DNA of 64,000 bases from contig NZ_JBBGZW010000001.1 in assembly GCF_037479095.1 (NCBI RefSeq), positions 3,286,001-3,350,000 of the forward strand, written 5' to 3'. Positions 26,645-34,675 of this stretch are shown here, in pieces (position 1 is the first letter of the stretch; the number at the start of each line of letters is the position of its first letter). The stretch is from Pantoea nemavictus. Its GTDB lineage: Bacteria > Pseudomonadota > Gammaproteobacteria > Enterobacterales > Enterobacteriaceae. The position numbers and the translations under genes are program-made. The notes below the pieces were generated by a model, which saw nothing but the letters and a program-made list of their open reading frames with translations, was not told the origin of the DNA and did not search any database.

Positions 26645-26658
26645 GATACCCGTAACAT
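26643..26658 (+). promoter_or_regulatory. GntR-type operator 2
   Basis: ATGATACCCGTAACAT closely matches the same consensus and follows operator 1 with a 14-bp period. It lies 111 bp upstream of the gntT start codon. Confidence 0.8.
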
Positions 26659-26769
26659 CGTCGGAAAGGGGAGGTTCCTGTTCCGCATGCTGCTGAATCT
26701 TATGTCCTCTGGGATAACCATAACAAACCGCTGCCGGTATCTCACCGCGCGCAAAAGTGGAGAAAAATT

Positions 26770-28086
26770 ATGCCATTACTCTATGTGGCGATTGGCGTAG
26801 CGTTACTGCTGCTGCTGATGATCCGTTTCAAACTGAACGGATTTATTGCGCTGATTCTGGTAGCGCTGGCCGTGGGCGTGATGCAGGGCATGCCGGTCAA
26901 TAAAGTTATCATCTCGATTAAAACCGGTGTTGGCGGCACGCTGGGCAGCCTCGCGCTGATCATGGGTTTCGGCGCGATGCTGGGTAAATTGCTGGCGGAT
27001 TGTGGCGGGGCGCAGCGTATTGCTACCACGCTGATCGCGAAATTTGGCGAGAAGCATATTCAGTGGGCGCTGGTATTGACCGGTTTCACCGTGGGCTTTG
27101 CGCTGTTCTATGAAGTGGGCTTTGTCCTGATGCTGCCGCTGGTATTCAGTATCGCCGCTTCCGCACGGGTGCCACTGCTGTACGTTGGTGTGCCCATGGC
27201 CGCCGCGCTTTCGGTAACGCACGGTTTTCTGCCACCGCATCCGGGCCCAACGGCGATTGCCACCTTGTTCAACGCTGATATGGGTAAAACGCTGCTGTAC
27301 GGTACGCTGCTGGGCATTCCCACGGTTATTCTCGCTGGTCCGGTTTATGCGCGTTTCCTGAAGAGCATCGATAAGCCGATCCCGGAAGGCTTGTGGAATC
27401 CAAAAACCTTTACTGAAGCAGAGATGCCGGGCTTTGGCGTTAGCGTCTGGACCGCATTAGTGCCGGTAGTGCTGATGGCGTTACGCGCGGTGGCAGAGAT
27501 GCTGCTGCCGAAAGGTCACGTGCTGCTGCCATACGCGGAGTTCTTTGGTGATCCGATCATGGCCACCCTGATTGCGGTGCTGATTGCTATCTTCACGTTC
27601 GGGTTGAACCGTGGACGCAGCATGGATGAGGTGATGGGCACCATTACCGATTCGATTAAAATCATCGCGATGATGCTGCTGATCATTGGCGGCGGCGGGG
27701 CGTTTAAGCAGGTGCTGGTGGACAGCGGCGTCGACAAATATATCGCTAATATGATGCATGAAACCAACCTTTCACCGATCTTCATGGCGTGGTCGATTGC
27801 TGCCGTGCTGCGTATTGCGTTGGGTTCGGCCACCGTGGCAGCGATTACCGCAGGCGGGATCGTTGCACCGTTGATCGTTACCAGCGGTGCCAGCCCCGAG
27901 TTGATGGTGATTGCGGTGGGTTCCGGCAGCGTGATTTTCTCTCACGTTAACGACCCGGGCTTCTGGTTGTTTAAGGAGTATTTCAACCTGACTATCGGCG
28001 AAACCTTCCGCTCGTGGTCCGCACTGGAAACCATCATTTCAGTGTGCGGGCTGGTGGGGTGTTTGCTGCTCGCCAGCGTTATCTAA
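26770..28086 (+). CDS. gntT: GntT, high-affinity gluconate:H+ symporter
   Basis: The protein has 438 residues, the same length as E. coli GntT, with very high identity across blocks such as LALIMGFGAMLGKLLADCGG, TVGFALFYEVGFVLMLP and IFSHVNDPGFWLFKEYFN. It has about 12-14 transmembrane helices and belongs to the GntP family. It imports gluconate. Two tandem GntR-type operators upstream predict induction by gluconate. A bidirectional terminator separates it from hcxB. Confidence 0.94.
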   Translation: MPLLYVAIGVALLLLLMIRFKLNGFIALILVALAVGVMQGMPVNKVIISIKTGVGGTLGSLALIMGFGAMLGKLLADCGGAQRIATTLIAKFGEKHIQWALVLTGFTVGFALFYEVGFVLMLPLVFSIAASARVPLLYVGVPMAAALSVTHGFLPPHPGPTAIATLFNADMGKTLLYGTLLGIPTVILAGPVYARFLKSIDKPIPEGLWNPKTFTEAEMPGFGVSVWTALVPVVLMALRAVAEMLLPKGHVLLPYAEFFGDPIMATLIAVLIAIFTFGLNRGRSMDEVMGTITDSIKIIAMMLLIIGGGGAFKQVLVDSGVDKYIANMMHETNLSPIFMAWSIAAVLRIALGSATVAAITAGGIVAPLIVTSGASPELMVIAVGSGSVIFSHVNDPGFWLFKEYFNLTIGETFRSWSALETIISVCGLVGCLLLASVI

Positions 28087-28093
28087 ATCTTAA

Positions 28094-28120
28094 GGCTGAG
28101 GCGCTCTGCCTCAGCCGTTT
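28094..28120. terminator. Bidirectional terminator, gntT/hcxB
   Basis: GGCTGAGGC and GCCTCAGCC form a 9-bp stem around GCTCT. The plus side continues with GTTTGCGGTTT. It ends both convergent genes. Confidence 0.7.
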
Positions 28121-28125
28121 GCGGT

Positions 28126-29208
28126 TTACTGCGTTAGCGCGCGGAACGCCGCAAGTTCTTCGGGCGGCATGCCTGCTTGCCGCGCTGCCTGGCAAATTTG
28201 CTCCCAGCTGTTGCTATCCAGTGGAATGCCGTCGCGGCCGCGCGTCACTCTGTTTTGCTCTTCCCACTCGCCCGGTACCTGAATGGGAGCAGCGCCGCTT
28301 TGCGGTGACTGTTTCACCCAATCAAGGAATGATTCCGCTTCTTCCTGCATCGCCGGCGCGTCAAAAGCATCCGGATTAACAATGATGGTGGTCATGCAGT
28401 TAAAAATGGCATCGTGGCTGGTAACCCGCGTTGCATCGTGCGTGGTGCGGCCGCCAGACAGCGCTCCGCCAAGAATTTCGCATAGAGTTGCCAGCGCATA
28501 GCCTTTGTGCAGCCCAAATGGCATCAGCGAACCGTACGGTTCCTGATGCATCACGCCGGGTTCGGTAGTGGGTTGGCCCTGATGATCGATGAGATAACCT
28601 GGCGCAACCTGCTGTTGTTTGTTCCACGCCACCCGCGTTTTACCGAAGGCGATACCGCTGGTGGCGAAATCCAGCAGCAGCGGTGTGGCATTACGACGTG
28701 GGAAAATGGCACAGAAAGGATTGGTGCCAAAACGGCGATCGCTGCCGTTAAACGGTGCCACCATCGGATCGCCCATAACGTTGACGAAGTGAAAAGAGAC
28801 AAAACCGGCTGCGGCACACTGTTCCGCCCAATGACCGATGCGGCCAATATGGTGGGAATGGTGTAACCCCACCGCTGCAATACCTAACTTAGCGGCTCGT
28901 TCGATGCCGAGCTGCATCGCCTCAAAGGCCGCAACCTGGCCAAAACCGTTATGACCGTGCAGCGTTAATACGGCGCCGGCATCTTTTTCGAGGGTGGCAT
29001 GTTGATTAAGCTGCAGAAAACCTTGTGCCAGTGAATTCATATAGCTGGGAATCATGCCGACGCCGTGTGAATCATGGCCAGCCAGGTTTGCGGCAACTAA
29101 GTGATCAGCAACCAATTGCGCTTCTTCCGCGCTGCTGCCTGCATGGAGCCAAATGGCCTGGACAAACTGATGAAGGTGGGAAGGGGGAATACGATGCTGG
29201 CTACTCAC
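28126..29208 (-). CDS. hcxB: HcxB (YbiC), malate/L-lactate/sulfolactate-type 2-hydroxyacid dehydrogenase
   Basis: The protein has 360 residues, close to E. coli YbiC. It shares ANLAGHDSHGVGMIPSY, SHHIGRIGHWAEQCAAAGF, RFGTNPFC and EILGGALSGG. The family is the Ldh2/MDH2-type NAD(P)-dependent oxidoreductases that oxidise 2-hydroxycarboxylates. His47 in the HDSHG motif is the usual catalytic His. Its neighbours gntT and a dehydrogenase suggest a patch of hydroxy-acid metabolism. Confidence 0.9.
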   Translation of the reverse strand: MSSQHRIPPSHLHQFVQAIWLHAGSSAEEAQLVADHLVAANLAGHDSHGVGMIPSYMNSLAQGFLQLNQHATLEKDAGAVLTLHGHNGFGQVAAFEAMQLGIERAAKLGIAAVGLHHSHHIGRIGHWAEQCAAAGFVSFHFVNVMGDPMVAPFNGSDRRFGTNPFCAIFPRRNATPLLLDFATSGIAFGKTRVAWNKQQQVAPGYLIDHQGQPTTEPGVMHQEPYGSLMPFGLHKGYALATLCEILGGALSGGRTTHDATRVTSHDAIFNCMTTIIVNPDAFDAPAMQEEAESFLDWVKQSPQSGAAPIQVPGEWEEQNRVTRGRDGIPLDSNSWEQICQAARQAGMPPEELAAFRALTQ

Positions 29209-29315
29209 GCGGTCAATCTCCTTATCATGGTCAATAGCGCATCCTGCGACGAAAACAGTGATAACCGCAAGTCAGCAATGCTTGAGCAAAGGGCCACAAG
29301 CTGTGGCCCAAAAAC

Positions 29316-29561
29316 TCAGTGCGGCTGTTCGAAGCCCGCTTTCACCATCTGATCGCGCAACGCACGCGTGATTTCACGGTTCCCGCCCGTGATGGGATAA
29401 ATGACATTGTTGACGACATCGTCAAGATAGTGCTCTTCAAACTCCTGCATGGTGAGTTGCGTACCCCCTTCATCGTTGATGGCAATGCTGCCACTGATGT
29501 GGTTGCCGTAATCCTTTGCCTTAAGGCTATAACGCCCCATGCTGGTATTAATCGTACTCAT
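29316..29561 (-). CDS. Small conserved-looking protein of unknown function
   Basis: This is an 81-residue soluble protein, MSTINTSMGRYSLKAKDYG onwards, with AAGGAG at good spacing before ATG 29561. It is acidic and has no membrane segment or Cys. I do not recognise a family. The strong ribosome site and normal codon use support a real gene. A hairpin (GGGCCACA/TGTGGCCC, 29291-29309) follows its end and may act as a weak terminator. Confidence 0.6.
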   Translation of the reverse strand: MSTINTSMGRYSLKAKDYGNHISGSIAINDEGGTQLTMQEFEEHYLDDVVNNVIYPITGGNREITRALRDQMVKAGFEQPH

Positions 29562-29819
29562 AAGAATCTCCTTGTTACGTAGGCATTGATAACAATTGAG
29601 GCCTCTTCAGGCGCTGTAAGTTTAGACTGCGTACAGGCGCTGAGTGCGTTAACACAGGGGAGGAAAATCGAAGGCTGCGACCCGTCTCGCAGAAATTAAT
29701 TTGTGGCAAGCGAAACGCAGCAAATGCACGTGACCATATTCGCAGTGGGCGGCGAAAGCAGAATAATCATCTATACTGGTTTGCAGACACGTTATTTTTC
29801 ATACTTGAAGGAGCGAACA

Positions 29820-29903
29820 ATGAAAATAATTCTGTGGGTTATCGCCATCATCTTCATCGTTGGGTTACTGACGCTTACGGGTGTGTTTAAACTGATTTTC
29901 TGA
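29820..29903 (+). CDS. yohP: YohP, 27-residue inner-membrane protein
   Basis: The reading frame MKIILWVIAIIFIVGLLTLT plus GVFKLIF has 27 residues, like E. coli YohP, which it matches at most positions. It is one transmembrane helix. AAGGAG precedes the ATG. The frame opens further upstream but the family start is clear. YohP reaches the membrane as an mRNA-guided small protein in E. coli; its role is unknown. A clean terminator follows. Confidence 0.9.
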   Translation: MKIILWVIAIIFIVGLLTLTGVFKLIF

Positions 29904-29909
29904 CAAGTA

Positions 29910-29937
29910 CAGGCACCTGCGGGTGCCTGAATTTTTT
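29910..29937 (+). terminator. Terminator after yohP
   Basis: CAGGCACC and GGTGCCTG pair around TGCG, followed by AATTTTTT. Confidence 0.85.
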
Positions 29938-30121
29938 ATTCGGCATAGGATTTGACCGCCTCATCAGGAATTGTCTTTTTACGGACAATATCGCGCAGAT
30001 CAAGCGGCTTATAACACTTCGCGCAGCAGGCACCATGATGGTGTGGTAAATCGACCTTTTCGCTAGCAGACAACGTGTAGAAAAATTTAGCGCAACCGCA
30101 GCGGCTACAGCAAATAGTCAT
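29936..30121 (-). CDS. Small Cys-rich (zinc-ribbon-like) protein
   Basis: The protein has 61 residues: MTICCSRCGCAKFFYT, then ACCAKCYKPLDLRDIV. Two CxxC-type pairs fit a zinc ribbon. GAAGGA lies before ATG 30121. No family name comes to mind. The end lies against the yohP terminator on the opposite strand. Function unknown. Confidence 0.6.
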   Translation of the reverse strand: MTICCSRCGCAKFFYTLSASEKVDLPHHHGACCAKCYKPLDLRDIVRKKTIPDEAVKSYAE

Positions 30122-30504
30122 CTCAATTCCTTCCTCTCCGTCCTGGAGTAGCGAGATTTATCTTATTCGTGCGGCGAGTTCAATTGATAAATTTTATTAA
30201 CTTATTCCCTGAGTGAATGATTAGCGCTAAGTCACTGAATGCTATCTTATTGCCAAAAGTTATCATCACTGCATGTTTGCATTTTTTGTATATATCCCTG
30301 CGTGACCTACCTGTTTACCCGCCATTTCGAATCCTGTCTGCTGATTGAGGTAAAATTGACCACTCAATCAGTAAACAACCAAGAATCGGCCTGGAGTGAT
30401 TGCGCCGTTTTTTTAATACACTTTTCGCTAATAACCTTAAAACGCGGGAGTTGATAAGCGTGTAATGATTGCTTACTGCTCACTGTCGTTTTCTGTATGA
30501 CTTA
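30122..30504. other. Region upstream of pagP
   Basis: This 383-bp stretch is AT-rich and has no convincing gene. It should contain the pagP promoter. PagP is under PhoP control in E. coli; I see TGTTTA-like hexamers but no full PhoP box, so I do not call one. Confidence 0.5.
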
Positions 30505-31092
30505 ATGGGAAATATTGTTGTGAATCGGCACTTTTCTGCAGCGTTATTGAGCTGCATTTTGACCTCTTCGGTCACTTTTTCAGCATCAGCGGTAACAGCA
30601 TCACAAGCCATCAAATCTGGCTGGAATACCTTTAGCGACAACGTTTCTAAAACCTGGTCGCAACCACAGAACTACGATTTTTATCTGCCGGCCATAACCT
30701 GGCATAACCGCTGGACTTATGACGATGAGCACATCGACAAGTACAACGAGCGACCGTGGGGTGCAGGTGCGGGCGTATCGCGCTGGGACGAGAAAGGTAA
30801 CTGGAACGGCCTGTATCTGATGGCGTTTAAGGACTCGTTTAACAAATGGGAGCCGATAGGCGGTTACGGCTGGGAAGCGACCTGGCGACCGTTAAACGAT
30901 CAGAATTTTCACGTAGGTGCAGGTTATACAGCGGGCGTGACGGCAAGGGACAACTGGCGATATATTCCTGTTCCCTTGATTTTACCTTTAGCATCAATTG
31001 GATATGGTCCAGCTACTTTCCAAATGACTTACATTCCCGGTACTTACAATAATGGTAATGTCTATTTTGCCTGGCTGAGATTTGAGTTTTAA
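30505..31092 (+). CDS. pagP: PagP, lipid A palmitoyltransferase
   Basis: From ATG 30505 ([12 protein letters not shown]) the protein has 195 residues; GTG at 30520 is another possible start. A signal peptide ends near TFSASA. The barrel enzyme shares [40 protein letters not shown] and [13 protein letters not shown] with E. coli PagP, including the catalytic His in ITWHNR. It sits in the outer membrane and moves palmitate from a phospholipid to lipid A. cspE follows, as in E. coli. Confidence 0.93.
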   Translation: MGNIVVNRHFSAALLSCILTSSVTFSASAVTASQAIKSGWNTFSDNVSKTWSQPQNYDFYLPAITWHNRWTYDDEHIDKYNERPWGAGAGVSRWDEKGNWNGLYLMAFKDSFNKWEPIGGYGWEATWRPLNDQNFHVGAGYTAGVTARDNWRYIPVPLILPLASIGYGPATFQMTYIPGTYNNGNVYFAWLRFEF

Positions 31093-31242
31093 GCGTTAGC
31101 GCCGTGCAGAAAGTGTGATCAGTATGCAAAAAATCAATATTTATCACTTTTTCATCAAATCGCACTGGACAAATGTCACCGCAATTGCTGTACTAGACGT
31201 CGACACAGTTTAGTGTCCTTTTTTCATGTAAAGGTAATATAG

Positions 31243-31452
31243 ATGTCTAAGATCAAAGGTAACGTAAAGTGGTTTAATGAGTCGAAAGGCTTCGGTTTCA
31301 TTACTCCAGAAGATGGCAGCAAAGATGTATTCGTACATTTCTCTGCAATCAACAGCAACGGTTTCAAAACTCTGGCTGAAGGTCAACGCGTTGAGTTCGA
31401 AATCACTGACGGCGCTAAAGGCCCATCAGCTGCTAACGTTATCGCACTGTAA
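31243..31452 (+). CDS. cspE: CspE, cold-shock-family RNA chaperone
   Basis: The protein has 69 residues and is almost identical to E. coli CspE. It has the RNA-binding motifs KGFGFI and VFVHF. It binds single-stranded RNA/DNA and opposes transcription termination. The upstream 150 bp (31093-31242) is an AT-rich leader typical of csp genes. Position after pagP is the ancestral enterobacterial order. A clean terminator follows. Confidence 0.96.
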   Translation: MSKIKGNVKWFNESKGFGFITPEDGSKDVFVHFSAINSNGFKTLAEGQRVEFEITDGAKGPSAANVIAL

Positions 31453-31472
31453 TTTAACAGTTCGAATTCTGA

Positions 31473-31499
31473 AAACCCGCCTTCTGGCGGGTTTTTTTT
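31473..31499 (+). terminator. Terminator after cspE
   Basis: AAACCCGCC and GGCGGGTTT form a 9-bp stem around TTCT, followed by a run of T residues to 31499. Confidence 0.93.
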
Positions 31500-31508
31500 A
31501 TTCTTTTT

Positions 31509-31607
31509 TTAAGCATGCCACCAAACAAGTATCCAGGCGATAACAGCAAACGTGGTTAAGCTCATCGCCATCAACTCATCGAATGTACGCGGTATCAAAT
31601 CTTTCAT
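31509..31607 (-). CDS. Putative 32-residue membrane peptide downstream of cspE
   Basis: The minus-strand frame starts MKDLIPRTFDELMAMSLTTF and ends in a hydrophobic stretch rich in Ala, Ile, Val and Trp before HA. GAGG lies 8 nt before the ATG at 31607. It would be a single-helix membrane peptide with a charged cytoplasmic start. It is too short for most gene finders. No family recognised. The T-rich end of the cspE terminator lies just beyond its stop. Confidence 0.5.
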   Translation of the reverse strand: MKDLIPRTFDELMAMSLTTFAVIAWILVWWHA

Positions 31608-31810
31608 TTTATCGGCCTCAGAAATTCATTTTCCTCAGCATGACAACGACAGATTAAGCCCGCCTTAAGCCGCCATGACATTCTCGTGACAAGGCAGATT
31701 CTGCGGCATATCTCACAGATAGCTTGCGTAACATCCCTACAACAATCCTTACTTGCAGATTTTTGTCCGGCAACGCTATATAACTGCTCAGGGAAAAGTG
31801 AGGAGGCAGG

Positions 31811-32236
31811 ATGAATATACGTCAGGCACAGGCAAAAGACAGTTTTGCCTTGAGTGCGCTGTTAACCGAATTGGGATACAGCGCAACGGAAGGATTTATC
31901 GATACGCGTTTGGCTCAGCTTTGTAACCATCCAGATGAAATACTGCTGGTGGCGGAACACGGCAGCCAGGTGCTGGGTTTTCTGTCATTACACTTTATTC
32001 CGCAACTGGCATTGGCGGGCGATTTTGCCCGTATCAGCTATTTCTGCATTGCCGAAGGCGAGCGCAGCAAGGGCAGTGGGCAGCAATTGTTGAATCATGC
32101 TGAACAGCTGGCGCGTTCACGCGGGTGTGATCGTATGGAAGTGCACTGCCACTCATCGCGTCTTAAAGCCAACCAGTTTTATGCGCGGGAAGGCTATGTG
32201 GAATCACCGCGCTATCACATCAAAGCTCTGAGCTAA
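31811..32236 (+). CDS. GNAT-family N-acetyltransferase
   Basis: The protein has 141 residues. A Gcn5-type fold is shown by the acetyl-CoA loop EGERSKGSGQQLL and the C-terminal ANQFYAREGY motif. AGGAGG precedes the start. The substrate cannot be told. Its end overlaps the end of the convergent MocR-type regulator by 17 nt, and its position at the edge of the inserted cluster may be coincidental. Confidence 0.85.
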   Translation: MNIRQAQAKDSFALSALLTELGYSATEGFIDTRLAQLCNHPDEILLVAEHGSQVLGFLSLHFIPQLALAGDFARISYFCIAEGERSKGSGQQLLNHAEQLARSRGCDRMEVHCHSSRLKANQFYAREGYVESPRYHIKALS

Positions 32237-33575
32237 GGTTAAGCTCACGTCCGCTAGCAATCACAATGGCATCGGCGATGCTGTCGAGCTGGGCAAAAGG
32301 CAGCAGCGCCGCGCTGACGCGAATGAATTGCCGGCTGTTAATGCTACAGCGTTCTCCTGGCAGCACGGCGATACCGCGCGCGGCTAGCGTGATCATGGCG
32401 TATTGCTCGGATTCCACTGGAATCCACACGCTCAATCCATCACGCTCATCTAACTGCAGACCGCGTTTCGCCAGGGCGGCCAGCAACAGCTGGCGACGCT
32501 GCGCATAAGTCGCTTTGGCGTGCTGAATACGTTGCTGAGTATCTTCATCGTTAAGCATCCACGCCACGGCATCCTGCAAAATACGACTGGTCCAGCTCAC
32601 GCCGAAGTTACGCCAGGCTTGCAGGCGTTGCACCATTTCTGAGGTGGCGGATAACACTGCCAGGCGCAAATCCGGGCCATAGGCTTTGGAGAACGAATGC
32701 ACATGCAGCACACGTTGCGGATAGTGGAAGCCAAGGCTCCATACTGGCCAGCGCGACAAATCGCCAATGCCATCATCCTCGACGATGATGGTGTTGCTGT
32801 TGGCCAGCACGCGGGCTAATTCCGCGCTGCGTCGTTGGCTAACGCTGTGGCCGGTGGCTGAATGCGTTCGCGGCTGATAGATAAACATCGCCGGTGATTT
32901 CTGCATCAGCGTGGCCAGTGCGGAGGGGATCGGGCCTTGCTCATCGCACGGAAGTGGCAAAATCTCGGCACCAATATTGTCCAGAATATCCAGCAGACGC
33001 GTGGCCGTCGGATCTTCGATGACGACACGATCGCCTGGCGAAAGCAGGGTTTGCACGATGAGATTCATCGCATCAAACCCGCCGTCGGTGGCTAGCCAGG
33101 CTTCGGCAGGATAGGGCCAGCGCGGTGTCACCGCATCCTGCAATTGAGGTGAAATGGCCTCGCGCTGATAGCTATTCAATTGTGGAGAAGCAATGCCTGC
33201 CAGCATCGCCTGGCGCAAATCGGGTAGCAATGACGGATCGGGCGAGGCCATCGCCAGTGATGCCTGAACATTCTCACCGTAATTCCCAATTTTCTCGAAA
33301 CGAATCGGCCGCGGCATCACGCTGTTACCGCTAACCCATACGCCGCTGCGACCTTTTCCCGCCAGCACTTTCTGCTTTTTCAGCTGTGACCAGGCGGCGG
33401 AAACGGTGGCCGGACTCACGCCCAATCGCTCCGCCAGCTCGCGCACCGCAGGCATTTGCATGCCAACAGCAATCTGTCCGTCGCGAATCAGGGTTGATGC
33501 CGCATGCGTGATGCCTTTCACCGAAGCGTCAGTAATTTGCTGACTGAGCCAGTCCAAATCCACACTTTGCGTCAT
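32220..33575 (-). CDS. MocR/PdxR-type transcriptional regulator (GntR HTH + aminotransferase fold)
   Basis: The protein has 451 residues. An N-terminal GntR winged helix (~1-80; PAVRELAERLGVSPATVSAAW) is joined to a fold-type I aminotransferase domain. The PLP lysine is K297 in HSFSKAYGPDLRL and the ring-nitrogen Asp lies in VEDDGIGDLS. It should sense an amino compound through PLP and control the divergent operon. Direct repeats TTGTTCAG lie just upstream of its start, in keeping with MocR operators. Confidence 0.9.
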   Translation of the reverse strand: MTQSVDLDWLSQQITDASVKGITHAASTLIRDGQIAVGMQMPAVRELAERLGVSPATVSAAWSQLKKQKVLAGKGRSGVWVSGNSVMPRPIRFEKIGNYGENVQASLAMASPDPSLLPDLRQAMLAGIASPQLNSYQREAISPQLQDAVTPRWPYPAEAWLATDGGFDAMNLIVQTLLSPGDRVVIEDPTATRLLDILDNIGAEILPLPCDEQGPIPSALATLMQKSPAMFIYQPRTHSATGHSVSQRRSAELARVLANSNTIIVEDDGIGDLSRWPVWSLGFHYPQRVLHVHSFSKAYGPDLRLAVLSATSEMVQRLQAWRNFGVSWTSRILQDAVAWMLNDEDTQQRIQHAKATYAQRRQLLLAALAKRGLQLDERDGLSVWIPVESEQYAMITLAARGIAVLPGERCSINSRQFIRVSAALLPFAQLDSIADAIVIASGRELNLSSEL

Positions 33576-33586
33576 AAGAAAATCCT

Positions 33587-33594
33587 TTGTTCAG
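33587..33594 (+). promoter_or_regulatory. MocR operator half-site 1
   Basis: TTGTTCAG lies 12 bp upstream of the regulator start codon. An identical direct repeat follows at 33609, 22 bp on (about two helix turns). Confidence 0.55.
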
Positions 33595-33608
33595 TAACAA
33601 ATAATAGA

Positions 33609-33616
33609 TTGTTCAG
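33609..33616 (+). promoter_or_regulatory. MocR operator half-site 2
   Basis: TTGTTCAG is a second direct copy, 22 bp from the first, in the 137-bp gap between the regulator and the divergent operon. Confidence 0.55.
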
Positions 33617-33712
33617 ATTAGTATTCGCGTTTTAGACTCAAATTCAAGCACTATTTGCTGCATAAATAATCACAGCCACAGGGCTGGCAGAACAGACGAG
33701 GAAGGCATAACT

Positions 33713-34672
33713 ATGATTACCATCAGACTGGCGGTGCGTGACTGGGATTACTTCACCCCGCTGGCGCTTGGCGATATCAAGCCGGAAGGTTTTGCGCTGG
33801 AGATCGATCGCGTCGGCACTCTGGTGGATAACCTGGCGACTAGCGAGCAATACGATGCGGGCGAAGTATCGTTTAGTCGATTTGCTCAGGCGCGGGCGAA
33901 AGGTGACACCTCGCTGTTGGGCCTGCCACACTTTCTGATGCGCGGTTTCCGTCAGCGCTGCATCATCACCCGCGCCGATAGCCCAATCACTTCACCGGCA
34001 CAGCTGAAAGGCAAAAAGATTGGCGTGACCGGCTGGCAGGATTCGGGCAATACCTGGACGCGCACCGTGCTGCGTGAAGCGGGCGTGGAGATCGATGATG
34101 CGTACTGGTTTGCCGGTCGTTTAACCGCGGATCATCCGATTGTTGATCGTTTGGCCGGTTTTGGTCGTCCGGGCCGTATTGAACCGGCGCCAGGTGAACG
34201 TCCACTGATCGAACTGCTGAAAGCCGGTGAGCTGGATGCGGTGTTTACGCCATTTATGCCGGAAGGCTTTTTCCTCGCCGATTCTGGATTGCGCCAGCTG
34301 CAGGTCGATTTCGCTGGCGCTGAACGCGACTACTTCAATCGCGTCGGTTATGTGCCGGGCATTCATATCCTGGCGATCAAGCCTGCGCTGGCAGAAGCGC
34401 ATCCGTGGCTGCCGCAGGCGCTAAGCGAAATCATCGACCGTTCCTACCAGATGTGGATGAAGAAGCGCGAGAAATATGCCGACACGACGCCGTGGCTGCT
34501 GGATGATTTGCGACGCACCGCGCAGGAATTACCCGCCAACTGGAATCATAACGGCTTTACCGCTAACAAAAAGATGATTGCCGACTTTGCTAATGAGCTG
34601 TTCCAGCAAGGTTTAACCCAAACATTGCTGACGCCGGAAGCAATTTTCCCGGCAGCGGCGCAAGGAGAGTAA
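33713..34672 (+). CDS. Pht5-like / periplasmic-binding-fold protein without signal peptide
   Basis: The protein has 319 residues and starts directly with MITIRLAVRDWDYFTPLALG, with no signal peptide. The fold is that of NMT1/SBP-like proteins (FMRGFRQRCIITRADSPI, GKKIGVTGWQDSGNTW). Its length and missing signal fit the group annotated as 4,5-dihydroxyphthalate decarboxylase (Pht5) or as nitrate/sulfonate binding proteins. A cytoplasmic enzyme is more likely than a transporter subunit, because a separate binding protein is encoded three genes on. Reaction unknown. First gene of the operon. Confidence 0.72.
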   Translation: MITIRLAVRDWDYFTPLALGDIKPEGFALEIDRVGTLVDNLATSEQYDAGEVSFSRFAQARAKGDTSLLGLPHFLMRGFRQRCIITRADSPITSPAQLKGKKIGVTGWQDSGNTWTRTVLREAGVEIDDAYWFAGRLTADHPIVDRLAGFGRPGRIEPAPGERPLIELLKAGELDAVFTPFMPEGFFLADSGLRQLQVDFAGAERDYFNRVGYVPGIHILAIKPALAEAHPWLPQALSEIIDRSYQMWMKKREKYADTTPWLLDDLRRTAQELPANWNHNGFTANKKMIADFANELFQQGLTQTLLTPEAIFPAAAQGE

Positions 34673-34675
34673 AAG

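Larger units (their letters stand above)
26480..26769. promoter_or_regulatory. Divergent control region, Fe-ADH and gntT
   Basis: This 290-bp gap separates the dehydrogenase from gntT. It carries two tandem GntR-type operators (26629 and 26643). I looked for a CRP site and found no convincing match. Confidence 0.6.

Noticed and set aside
29291..29309. Hairpin GGGCCACA/TGTGGCCC after the 81-residue gene
   Set aside because: The T tract on the minus strand is only three bases long, so it is left as a note in the gene entry.
30300..30380. Possible PhoP box upstream of pagP
   Set aside because: TGTTTA-like hexamers are present but no pair has the right spacing and orientation.
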